Assembly: GCA_013389115.1 (NCBI GenBank)
Contig: JACADY010000011.1
Location: 1 to 64,000, forward strand
Length of the DNA: 64,000 bases
From: Alphaproteobacteria bacterium
GTDB lineage: Bacteria; Pseudomonadota; Alphaproteobacteria; Micropepsales; Micropepsaceae
Reading direction: 5' to 3'
In this document: positions 55,575-64,000 of the stretch, in pieces
Layout of the letters: each line of letters opens with the position of its first letter
Position numbering within the stretch: position 1 is the first letter of the stretch
Position numbers and translations under genes: made by a program
Notes under the pieces: model-generated
Told to the model about the DNA's origin: nothing
The model's input: only the letters and a program-made list of their open reading frames with translations
The model's database searches: none

Positions 55575-55619
55575 GCAACGTTTTCGCGGAAAACCGGTAC
55601 CCACTCTTCCGCACGTTGC
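55575..55619. repeat. Intergenic repeat of GAAAACCGGT type, second copy
   Basis: GCAACG...CGTTGC encloses GGAAAACCGGTACCCACTCT. It shares GAAAACCGGT(T/A)CCCA with 44281-44350 and resembles palindromic intergenic repeats of Hyphomicrobiales. Confidence 0.6.
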
Positions 55620-55650
55620 TTTAAGGTCGCGTGCCGGTCAGGGGTCTTCG

Positions 55651-56421
55651 ATGCAGAGTTTCGCCTATGGTCCGGGGCCGCGGCACCGGCTCGACCTCTA
55701 TGAGCCCCGCGGCAAGGCGCGCGGGGTCGTCGTCTATCTCTATGGCGGCGGCTGGCGCAGCGGCCGTCGCGGCCTCTACGGGTTTCTCGCCCGTGCCCTC
55801 GCGGCACGCGGTTATCGCGTCATCGTACCCGACTATCGCATCTTTCCGGAGGTTCGCTTTCCCGCCTTTGTCGAGGACGCCGCGCAGGCGGTTGCCTGGG
55901 TCGGGTCTCGCGCCGACGGCGCGGGAGAGGCCCTTCCCCTCTTCCTCATCGGCCATTCAGCGGGCGCGCATATCGCGGCGCTGCTGGCGCTCGATGCGCG
56001 CTATCTCCTCGACGCCGGCGCTGCGCCCCAATTGTTGAAAGGGTTCGTTGGCATTGCAGGGCCGATGAGCTTTGACCCCACAGAATGGGATTCGACGCGG
56101 CCCATTTTTTCAGGTTTGCCCGATCCTGAACGCGCGCGGCCCGTCAAGCTCGTCCGGCCCGGGGCACCGGCCATGCTCCTCATCCACGGCAATCGCGACA
56201 AGACCGTCGGCCTGCACAATTCCGAGCACCTGCTTGCCGCAATGCGGGCGGCGGGGAACGAGGCGAACCTTATCACATTGTCCGGCGTCGGGCATGTGAT
56301 GCCGCTCGCCTCATTCCTGTGGGCGGCCGGCTGGGTCAACAGCGCGATGCGCGAGACGGTGCGATTCCTCGACCGTCTCAGCGCGCCTGCTCATTCCGCG
56401 TACTTGACCGAGCAGCCATAG
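55651..56421 (+). CDS. Alpha/beta hydrolase (carboxylesterase-like), 256 aa
   Basis: Start at 55651 (MQSFAYGPGPRHRLDLYEPR). The oxyanion-hole motif YLYGGGW and nucleophile elbow IGHSAGAHIAALL, with the aspartate in LLIHGNRDKTV and histidine in SGVGHVM, form a full catalytic triad. Similar to BD-FAE/kynurenine formamidase-like esterases; the substrate is unknown. Its end overlaps the convergent redoxin gene by 31 bp. Confidence 0.88.
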   Translation: MQSFAYGPGPRHRLDLYEPRGKARGVVVYLYGGGWRSGRRGLYGFLARALAARGYRVIVPDYRIFPEVRFPAFVEDAAQAVAWVGSRADGAGEALPLFLIGHSAGAHIAALLALDARYLLDAGAAPQLLKGFVGIAGPMSFDPTEWDSTRPIFSGLPDPERARPVKLVRPGAPAMLLIHGNRDKTVGLHNSEHLLAAMRAAGNEANLITLSGVGHVMPLASFLWAAGWVNSAMRETVRFLDRLSAPAHSAYLTEQP

Positions 56422-57008
56422 GGCTCGCTGACCGGCGTGGCGACGGGCTTCCCCGCATTCATGTCGGCGAGGGCGGCCGTTACATAGTTCGTCGCGGCGG
56501 CAATATCCGCCTGATCGCTCGTCGGCTTGTCATCGATGCCGCCCATATAGACAAGCTTGCCTTCCGGATCGATCACGAACATATGGGGCGTCGTGCGTGC
56601 CTCATAGGCGCGCCCGATCGTGCCTTCAGGATCAAGGACAACGTAACTGGGCGAGGCAGCGCGGCTCTTGGTCAGCTCGGTCGCCTCCTCGGCGCTCACG
56701 AAGCCCTGCTTTCCGGGCGCGGAATAAATGATCGATACCCAGACCGTTCCCTCAGCGGTCGCGGCAGCCTGGGTCTTCTGCATGTTGCCGCTCTCATAGT
56801 GTTTGCGCACAAAGGGGCATTGGTGGTTCGTCCATTCAAGAACCACTGTCTTGCCGCGCAAGGATTCAAGCGTCACCGTCTCGCCGTTCGTCGCCATGCC
56901 GGAGAAGGCAGGCGCCTCTTCCCCCACAGCGGGCGCGGCCGCCGACACACCATTCCAAACGAGCCCGCCTATGAGAACGAGCCCAGCCCCCAACGTCGTC
57001 CAACGCAT
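56391..57008 (-). CDS. AhpC/TSA-like (redoxin) secreted protein, 205 aa
   Basis: Signal peptide (MRWTTLGAGLVLIGGLVWNGVSA) then a thioredoxin-fold redoxin: GEEAPAFSGMATNGETVTLESLRGKTVVLEWTNHQCPFVRKHY (only the peroxidatic-like Cys visible, followed by CPF), AYEARTTPHMFVIDPEGKLVYMGGIDD. It probably reduces peroxide or disulfides in the periplasm. Located 42 bp downstream of the DsbD-like gene, its likely electron donor. Confidence 0.87.
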   Translation of the reverse strand: MRWTTLGAGLVLIGGLVWNGVSAAAPAVGEEAPAFSGMATNGETVTLESLRGKTVVLEWTNHQCPFVRKHYESGNMQKTQAAATAEGTVWVSIIYSAPGKQGFVSAEEATELTKSRAASPSYVVLDPEGTIGRAYEARTTPHMFVIDPEGKLVYMGGIDDKPTSDQADIAAATNYVTAALADMNAGKPVATPVSEPYGCSVKYAE

Positions 57009-57050
57009 GTGTCCGTCTCCTCAAGAGTTGTATCCGGTTTGCGATTTTGA

Positions 57051-59219
57051 CTACTGCGGCCCGCGTGCCTCAGCGGTGTCCGCACTCTCGATCGAGGAGA
57101 GAAGGATGCCCTCGGTCAAGAGCTGCGGCAATATCTCCGCGTGATCAGCATTCGGCGCGAAGTAGAGATAGAGCGGCACGCCGGCACGTCCATAGGCCTC
57201 TAGCACCCGGGAGATGACCGGATCGCGATTGGTCCAGTCGCCCTTGAGATAGGCGATATTGCGCCGCTCGAATTCCTCGCGCATCGAGGCTGAGGACAGG
57301 GCGACCTGTTCATTCACCTGACAGGTGATGCACCACGCCGCCGTCAGATTGACGAACACCGGACGCCCCTCGGCCCGCAGGCTCGCCAGGCGCTCGGGCG
57401 TGAAATGCTGCGAGATGGGTCCGCTGCCGGCCTGTTCAGCGGTGGCCCTTCCGTTCGAGGGGACGGGCAGCGGTGAAATGAAGGTGAGAAACACACCCGC
57501 GATGATGAGGCCGAGCCCAGCGCCGATGACGCCAAGGGGACCTCCGTCACGCTGACTGACACCAAAGGACCAGGCGGCAAAGGCGAGCGCGATGGCGACG
57601 ACGAAAATCGGAAAGAGTGCATCCTCGGACCCAAGTTGCAGGGTCATCACCCATACGAGCCATGCCGCCGTCATGTACATCGGGAAGGCAAGAAACTCCT
57701 TCAGGCGGACCATCCACAGGCCGGGGCGCGGCAGGGAAGAAATGACGCTGGGAAAAATCGACACCAGGAAAAACGGCAGGGCCATCCCAAAGCCAAGCAT
57801 GGCAAAGATAAGAAGCGCATCAAGGCTCGATTGGGTGACAGCATAACCGATGGCGGCGCCCATGAAGGGCACCGTGCAGGGTGTTGCGACGACGACAGCA
57901 AGGACACCCGTAAAGAAGGCGCCAAGGGACCCTGATTGCGCCGCCAGCCCCTGACCGGTGTTCTGGAAACTGCCGCCGATCTCGAACACGCCTTGAAAAT
58001 TGAGGCCAATCAGCAAGAACAGCGAGGCAAGGAGCGCCACGACCAGCGGCGATTGCAGCTGGAAGCCCCAGCCGATTTCTGCGCCCACCTCGCGCAGGAG
58101 GATCAGCGTCGCCGCGATCGCAACGAAGCTGAGGATGACGCCGGCGGTATAGATGAGCGCCTCGATGCGCGCCGCCCCCATCTCCTTGCCCGACTTGCTG
58201 ACAAAGGCGAGCGCCTTGATTGAAAGCACCGGCAGCACGCAGGGCATCACATTGAGGATGAGCCCCCCTAAGAAGGCATAGAGCAACGCGAAGGCAAGGC
58301 CGATACGTGCCGTCTCTCCACCGTCCGTGCCCAACGCATCGCTTGAGAGCGCGCGCACGGGGATGGGACCTTCGGCCGCCGTCACCTCAAACGCTTCAGC
58401 GCTTTGTGAGCCACGCGCGCGAAGCACGAGCACGCCGCCGAAGCGGCTTCCCGAGAGCGGCCCGCCCGCCTTCAGGCTGCTGCCAGGCTCCGTCCATAAG
58501 AGAATGCCGTCGGCACGCGGCTCGACACGCTGCTCGGCCGCGTTGCGGATGACACCGCCTTTGTGCGGGAAGAAGGCTGCCTCTTCCATGGTCGCGCGAC
58601 CAACTTCGGGTGCGACGACGAAAATGCCAAGCTGACCGTTGATGATCCCATAGCTTGCAACCCAGGAAGTCGGGCGCGGCATCGCCGCCCGCGTCGTGGC
58701 AAAGGCGGCGGCCCATCGGCTGTCCTTCAGAGACGTGCCATCAGTGACCGGCAGCGTGATGTCAAGCGCACCCTCTTCGGGAATGCAGATCTCCTCGCAA
58801 ACGAGCCAACCGGCATCCGCCCTCAGCGTCACCTGCGTGCCGGGCAGCAGATCCGCCGGCGCCTTGATGTCGACAAGAAGAAGAACTTCGTTTGAATAGC
58901 CGAAGTTGACTAGCGGACCAAAGGGGAGCCGCACGGGGTGAGGCCATTGTATCGGCCCAGCCTTGAACCCCTGAGGCAAGGTCCAATCGATCGTTGTCGG
59001 CTCACCCGAATCGCCCGGATTCGACCAATAAGTGTGCCAGCCCTCGCGAATTTTCTGCCGCAACGCCACCGTAAAGGTGCTGCCCGGCTTGATCGCGCGG
59101 ACTTCGGAGATGAGGCTTGCCTCGACATTTTCAGTCGTGACCGTTTCGCCGGCGGTCGCATGACCGGCCAGCGCCAGCGCCCAAAACGCCGCGACGAGAA
59201 GTGCCCCTATCCACCGCAT
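57051..59219 (-). CDS. dsbD: DsbD/ScsB-type thiol:disulfide interchange protein, 722 aa
   Basis: The start at 59219 gives a signal peptide (MRWIGALLVAAFWALALAGHATA); the longer track ORF is rejected. An N-terminal periplasmic domain (YWSNPGDSGEPTTIDW, WLVCEEICIPEEG) resembles ScsB, then eight membrane helices with NVMPCVLPVLSIKALAF and VVATPCTVPFMG holding the paired cysteines, and a C-terminal thioredoxin domain, LTAAWCITCQVNE. It carries electrons from cytosolic thioredoxin to the periplasm; the neighbouring redoxin is a likely acceptor. Confidence 0.93.
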   Translation of the reverse strand: MRWIGALLVAAFWALALAGHATAGETVTTENVEASLISEVRAIKPGSTFTVALRQKIREGWHTYWSNPGDSGEPTTIDWTLPQGFKAGPIQWPHPVRLPFGPLVNFGYSNEVLLLVDIKAPADLLPGTQVTLRADAGWLVCEEICIPEEGALDITLPVTDGTSLKDSRWAAAFATTRAAMPRPTSWVASYGIINGQLGIFVVAPEVGRATMEEAAFFPHKGGVIRNAAEQRVEPRADGILLWTEPGSSLKAGGPLSGSRFGGVLVLRARGSQSAEAFEVTAAEGPIPVRALSSDALGTDGGETARIGLAFALLYAFLGGLILNVMPCVLPVLSIKALAFVSKSGKEMGAARIEALIYTAGVILSFVAIAATLILLREVGAEIGWGFQLQSPLVVALLASLFLLIGLNFQGVFEIGGSFQNTGQGLAAQSGSLGAFFTGVLAVVVATPCTVPFMGAAIGYAVTQSSLDALLIFAMLGFGMALPFFLVSIFPSVISSLPRPGLWMVRLKEFLAFPMYMTAAWLVWVMTLQLGSEDALFPIFVVAIALAFAAWSFGVSQRDGGPLGVIGAGLGLIIAGVFLTFISPLPVPSNGRATAEQAGSGPISQHFTPERLASLRAEGRPVFVNLTAAWCITCQVNEQVALSSASMREEFERRNIAYLKGDWTNRDPVISRVLEAYGRAGVPLYLYFAPNADHAEILPQLLTEGILLSSIESADTAEARGPQ

Positions 59220-59331
59220 GATTTGCCCTTTGAATGGGGTTATACACGAAATCAACAACCCCGGCGACCTGCCAGCGTTGTCCATAAACATAAATTCGAG
59301 GCAAGGCCCTCGGATAAGGGGGATTTCACGA

Positions 59332-60345
59332 ATGGTTGATGACAACAGGCAGTGGCGCCTTACCAGGCGCCCCGTGGGCGAAGTTAGGCCCGGAGACCTC
59401 ACCCTCAGCGTTCAGCCCAAGCCGGTACCGGGCAGCAATCAGATTCTCGTACGGAACATCTATCTTTCGCTCGATCCCACGAACCGGATCTGGATGAGCG
59501 ACATGGATCAGTACATGCCGCCCGTCGCCTTGGGCGATGTGATGCGCGGGGGCACGATCGGCGTCGTTGAGGTTTCAAACAACCCCGCTTTCAAGCCCGG
59601 CGACATCGTGCAGCCCTTTCTTGGCGGCTGGCAGGACTATGTCGTTGCGGACCATGCGCAGAAGGTTCCCGTCTCACCCCAGCTTCCCATTCTTGCTTCG
59701 ATGAGCGCGCTCGGCATGACGGGCGCGACGGCCTATTTCGGGCTGCTCGATATCGGCAAGCCGCAGGCGGGCGAAACGCTTGTCGTGTCCGCGGCGGCCG
59801 GCGCGGTGGGGTCGGTGGCGGGACAGATCGGCAAGCTCAAGGGCTGCCGTGTCGTCGGTCTTGCCGGAACGGATGACAAGTGCGCGTGGGTTACTCGCGA
59901 ACTTGGCTTTGATGCGTGCATCAACTATCGCAAGGAAAATGTCCTTGAGGCGCTGCGGCGTGCATGCCCGAACGGGATCGACATCTATTTTGAAAATGTG
60001 GGTGGCGAGATCCTGGATGCCGTTCTGACGCTCATCAATCTCAACGGACGCATTGCGCTTTGCGGTCTCATCTCATCCTACAATGCGACGGAGCCGGTGC
60101 CCGGCCCCTATATGTTCCGCAACATTTTGATGAAACGCGTCACGGTCAAAGGCTTCATCATCATCGACTATCTGTCCCGCATGGAGGAATTCTTCCGGGA
60201 CATGAGCCAATGGGTCCAATCCGGCCAAATCAAATGGCGTGTCGATCTCATCCAGGGACTTGAGAATGCCCCTGTGGCACTTCAGAAACTGTTCACAGGC
60301 GGCAATACGGGTAAGCTCGTCGTGCAAATCAGTCCGGAGCCTTGA
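59332..60345 (+). CDS. NADP-dependent oxidoreductase (YncB/leukotriene B4 dehydrogenase type), 337 aa
   Basis: Zinc-free medium-chain reductase: DPTNRIWMSDM, the nucleotide-binding GETLVVSAAAGAVGSVAGQIGKLKG, and ENVGGEILDAVLTLINLNGRIALCGLIS define the family, which reduces alkenals, curcumin or prostaglandin-like enones. Start 59332 with GGGGG upstream; the longer track start is rejected. Its stop overlaps the next start (TGATG). Confidence 0.9.
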   Translation: MVDDNRQWRLTRRPVGEVRPGDLTLSVQPKPVPGSNQILVRNIYLSLDPTNRIWMSDMDQYMPPVALGDVMRGGTIGVVEVSNNPAFKPGDIVQPFLGGWQDYVVADHAQKVPVSPQLPILASMSALGMTGATAYFGLLDIGKPQAGETLVVSAAAGAVGSVAGQIGKLKGCRVVGLAGTDDKCAWVTRELGFDACINYRKENVLEALRRACPNGIDIYFENVGGEILDAVLTLINLNGRIALCGLISSYNATEPVPGPYMFRNILMKRVTVKGFIIIDYLSRMEEFFRDMSQWVQSGQIKWRVDLIQGLENAPVALQKLFTGGNTGKLVVQISPEP

Positions 60346-60785
60346 TGTCCCTTATCGTCTTGCTCTTTCGCGGACCGCGGGCGTTGCTGCCCTGCCTTGC
60401 GCTTCTCTATGGGCTCTCGGGCTGCATCACCATTGAAACGGGCGAGAATGCTCCTGAATGCCCGGGAGAATGGATGACGCGCACCGAACTGTTCTTCGGC
60501 CTTTCGAACGCTAATGGTCCGATCACGGATGAACAATTCAAGCGCTTCGTCGACACAGAGGTCGCGCCCAAATTTCCCGAGGGCTTTACCATTCTCGGCG
60601 GGGAAGGCGCGTGGCAAGGGGCGTCGGGCCAGTCGCAACGTGAAGGTGCCCGGGTGATCGTGCGCGTACACAAAGGAACCGTCAGCGACGAGGCAACCAT
60701 TAACGATGTGATGGAGACCTATAAAAGGCAGTTCCAGCAACAGTCCGTCATGCGCTCAGACGAGATCGTCTGTACACGGTTCTGA
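60345..60785 (+). CDS. DUF3574 lipoprotein, 146 aa
   Basis: A signal peptide with lipobox LSGC (GLSGCITI) precedes a DUF3574 domain: WMTRTELFFGLSNANGPITDEQFKRFVDTEVAPKFPEGFTIL (in part) and GQSQREGARVIVRVH. The family is a conserved, uncharacterised periplasmic protein. Coupled by TGATG to the oxidoreductase. Followed by a strong hairpin. Confidence 0.88.
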   Translation: MSLIVLLFRGPRALLPCLALLYGLSGCITIETGENAPECPGEWMTRTELFFGLSNANGPITDEQFKRFVDTEVAPKFPEGFTILGGEGAWQGASGQSQREGARVIVRVHKGTVSDEATINDVMETYKRQFQQQSVMRSDEIVCTRF

Positions 60786-60790
60786 CAAGA

Positions 60791-60822
60791 AAGGCGCCTC
60801 ACCCGGCGGGGAGAGGCGCCTT
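60791..60822. terminator. Bidirectional hairpin between DUF3574 and porin-like gene
   Basis: AAGGCGCCTC pairs perfectly with GAGGCGCCTT over 10 bp around a 12-nt loop. Placed between converging genes and ending AAGG/CCTT, it fits a shared rho-independent-like terminator, though the T tract is short. Confidence 0.7.
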
Positions 60823-60841
60823 ATGCTTGCCATTGATGCGA

Positions 60842-61612
60842 TCAGTTGAAGTGGTAGCTGATGCCCGCGCGAACGACGTGCATGTCCAAATCGACGTCGA
60901 CGGATTCGCTGTACCCTGGATAGGCTGCGGCAGTGCTGTTCGAGGAGAACGTCGCATCCTCGAAGTCGTAATAGTTGTATTCGGCCTTGAAGGACCAGTT
61001 GGGCGCAAACATTTCCTCAAAGCCCGCGCCGATTGTCCAACCGAAAAGCGTATCGGTGGTCGAGCCATAGCTCGTGTAGTCGGGACCCGTGGCCATCGGA
61101 TCGAGCTGGCCGGTGATGGCCGAGCCAACCTCGACCTCCGCGACGGCAAGGCCGCCGGTCACGAAGAACAGCGTCTGCTTGATCGACAGACCAAAGCGCG
61201 GGCGCAAGGTGGCCAGATAGGTCGTCTTGATGTCCTGGCGGAACGTGAAATCGAGGTTGTTCACCGGCTCCGTCAAGGGGCCTTCGGTGCGGGTATCCTC
61301 AAGACTGGTAAAGCTGATATCGGCTTCAAACCCGGCGACCCAGCGGTCGAAAGCAAAGTTGAAGCCGCCATGGATCCCACCCAGGATGCCGTCGGCGTCC
61401 ATATCGCCGGTACCGCCATCGGCGATCACGGACTGGATCTGCGGATCAACCGTCGACCAGGCGCCGCCTTCTTCCATGACGAATTCAGAATCCTGCCAGC
61501 CATAGCCTGCATTGGCGCCAATGTAGAAGCCGTCCCAGATCGCCGGGTCCGCGCTAGCCGGGGACGCCAAGCCAATTACGAGTGCCGCTGAAATCCCGAT
61601 AAGGATGCGCAT
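60842..61612 (-). CDS. Outer-membrane beta-barrel protein, 256 aa
   Basis: Signal peptide ending ASA, then IWDGFYIGANAGYGWQDSEF and alternating hydrophobic strands (GGIHGGFNFAFDRWVAGFEADISFT, TLRPRFGLSIKQTLFFVTGGLAVAEVEV), finishing with the aromatic terminal residue typical of barrels (VVRAGISYHFN). It resembles the Omp25/RopB-like 8-strand proteins of Alphaproteobacteria. A structural or adhesion role is likely. Confidence 0.88.
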   Translation of the reverse strand: MRILIGISAALVIGLASPASADPAIWDGFYIGANAGYGWQDSEFVMEEGGAWSTVDPQIQSVIADGGTGDMDADGILGGIHGGFNFAFDRWVAGFEADISFTSLEDTRTEGPLTEPVNNLDFTFRQDIKTTYLATLRPRFGLSIKQTLFFVTGGLAVAEVEVGSAITGQLDPMATGPDYTSYGSTTDTLFGWTIGAGFEEMFAPNWSFKAEYNYYDFEDATFSSNSTAAAYPGYSESVDVDLDMHVVRAGISYHFN

Positions 61613-61735
61613 GGGTCGAGGGTTCCTTCGCGTTGCCTTCGCCCGCGACCATGACCCGCTAAGGTTAAAATCGGCTTACCATGCGCGCTAAAATTGCAAC
61701 GATCTGACGCGAAGAACGGCCAGCGCGCGGCGCCC

Positions 61736-62089
61736 TCAGGTGAACTTCATGCCGAGAGACGTGGCGATGATCACCGCGTGCGAAAAACCGATGAGGAAGA
61801 CGACGCCGATCCAAATGAACTCATAGAGGAGCCAGCGATCCTTCATGCCGTTGCCCTGGGGAATGAGAATTCTTGGAACGAGCGCCATGACGACCGTCAG
61901 AAACAGTGCGATCGAGGGCATCATGAACAGCACGACCGGCACGAAAGCCAGGTGCATCCAGCGCACCGGGCTTGCCTCGGCGAAGGCGATGTCGGCGCTG
62001 GGGAAGATCATCACGAACGTGACGGCGGAGGCCGCGAACATCACCGCGATCAGAACGAGGCTCGTCACTACGGGCGTCTTGAAATCCAT
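61736..62089 (-). CDS. Small four-helix membrane protein, 117 aa
   Basis: Start MDFKTPVVTSLVLIAVMFAA at 62089; the longer track ORF is rejected. Four hydrophobic helices (SLVLIAVMFAASAVTFVMIF, HLAFVPVVLFMMPSIALFLTVV, LLYEFIWIGVVFLIGFS) with few charges. No family recognised with confidence. It stands alone between the porin-like gene and the thiolase. Confidence 0.7.
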   Translation of the reverse strand: MDFKTPVVTSLVLIAVMFAASAVTFVMIFPSADIAFAEASPVRWMHLAFVPVVLFMMPSIALFLTVVMALVPRILIPQGNGMKDRWLLYEFIWIGVVFLIGFSHAVIIATSLGMKFT

Positions 62090-62214
62090 CCGGCCGCTTC
62101 CCCCTTTTGCCACGTTCCCGTCTTGTTGCGCCTGCGGGCACCGCATCGTCCCCGCAGGCGTCATTCCCTAGTGGAAGGGTGGAAGGACGCTGACCTTCCA
62201 CCTTTCCCACGCAC

Positions 62215-64000
<1,786 letters not shown>

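Overview
The window is chromosomal DNA of an alphaproteobacterium. The clearest evidence is the co-directional housekeeping run murA - DUF2948 - hisD - UPF0262 - low-Mr phosphatase - infA - maf - RNase E/G - yacG - tRNA-Phe (about 18.0-24.9 kb), an order I associate with Alphaproteobacteria. The intergenic GAAAACCGGT-type repeats near 44.3 and 55.6 kb recall those of Hyphomicrobiales. The order cannot be fixed from sequence alone.

Layout. (1) 0-18 kb is an accessory region. It begins inside an IS481-type element, carries an IS3 remnant, a truncated GST and an integrase/IS5 wreck next to tRNA-Phe. Its core is a + strand catabolic cluster: two acyl-CoA dehydrogenases, a nitronate monooxygenase-like FMN protein, a lipoprotein, a DsbA/HCCA-type isomerase, a GST and an acyl-CoA ligase, with a Crp-type regulator upstream. 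The cluster probably activates and oxidises an unusual carboxylic acid; the substrate is unknown. (2) 18-25 kb is the core cluster above, on the minus strand. (3) 25-29 kb holds a single-subunit quinol nitric oxide reductase flanked by two tiny paralogous basic proteins missed by the ORF track, and a pentapeptide-repeat membrane protein. (4) 29.4-41.9 kb is an integrative element, discussed below. (5) 42-64 kb is core/metabolic: Fe superoxide dismutase, GABA shunt (gabT, gabD), hemN with a good FNR/FixK box, TerC, ExoD and TSUP membrane proteins, a leucine-dehydrogenase-like enzyme, indolepyruvate:ferredoxin oxidoreductase, phenylalanine hydroxylase, a thioredoxin-like/DsbD pair, an oxidoreductase, an outer-membrane protein, a thiolase and the start of a haloalkane dehalogenase.

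The most interesting object is the 12.4-kb element. It has cut a host tRNA-Thr(GGT) gene in two at the anticodon arm: the 5' half lies at 29400 and the 3' half ends at 41902, and their acceptor stems pair perfectly. The element brings its own complete tRNA-Thr(GGT), 95 bp inside its left end and between integrase arm-type repeats. Its minus strand has a satellite-like backbone (P4-type integrase, AlpA-like regulator, primase-polymerase/helicase, serine recombinase, small-terminase-like protein, several unknowns, many ATGA overlaps). Its left end carries a cytosine-5 methyltransferase, a NaeI-family restriction enzyme and a Vsr endonuclease. By eye I find no GCCGGC (the NaeI site) anywhere in this very GC-rich element, while the flanks have many.

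All family names are from recognised motifs, not database searches. Start codons were moved from the ORF-track starts where a ribosome-binding site or an overlap favoured another one.
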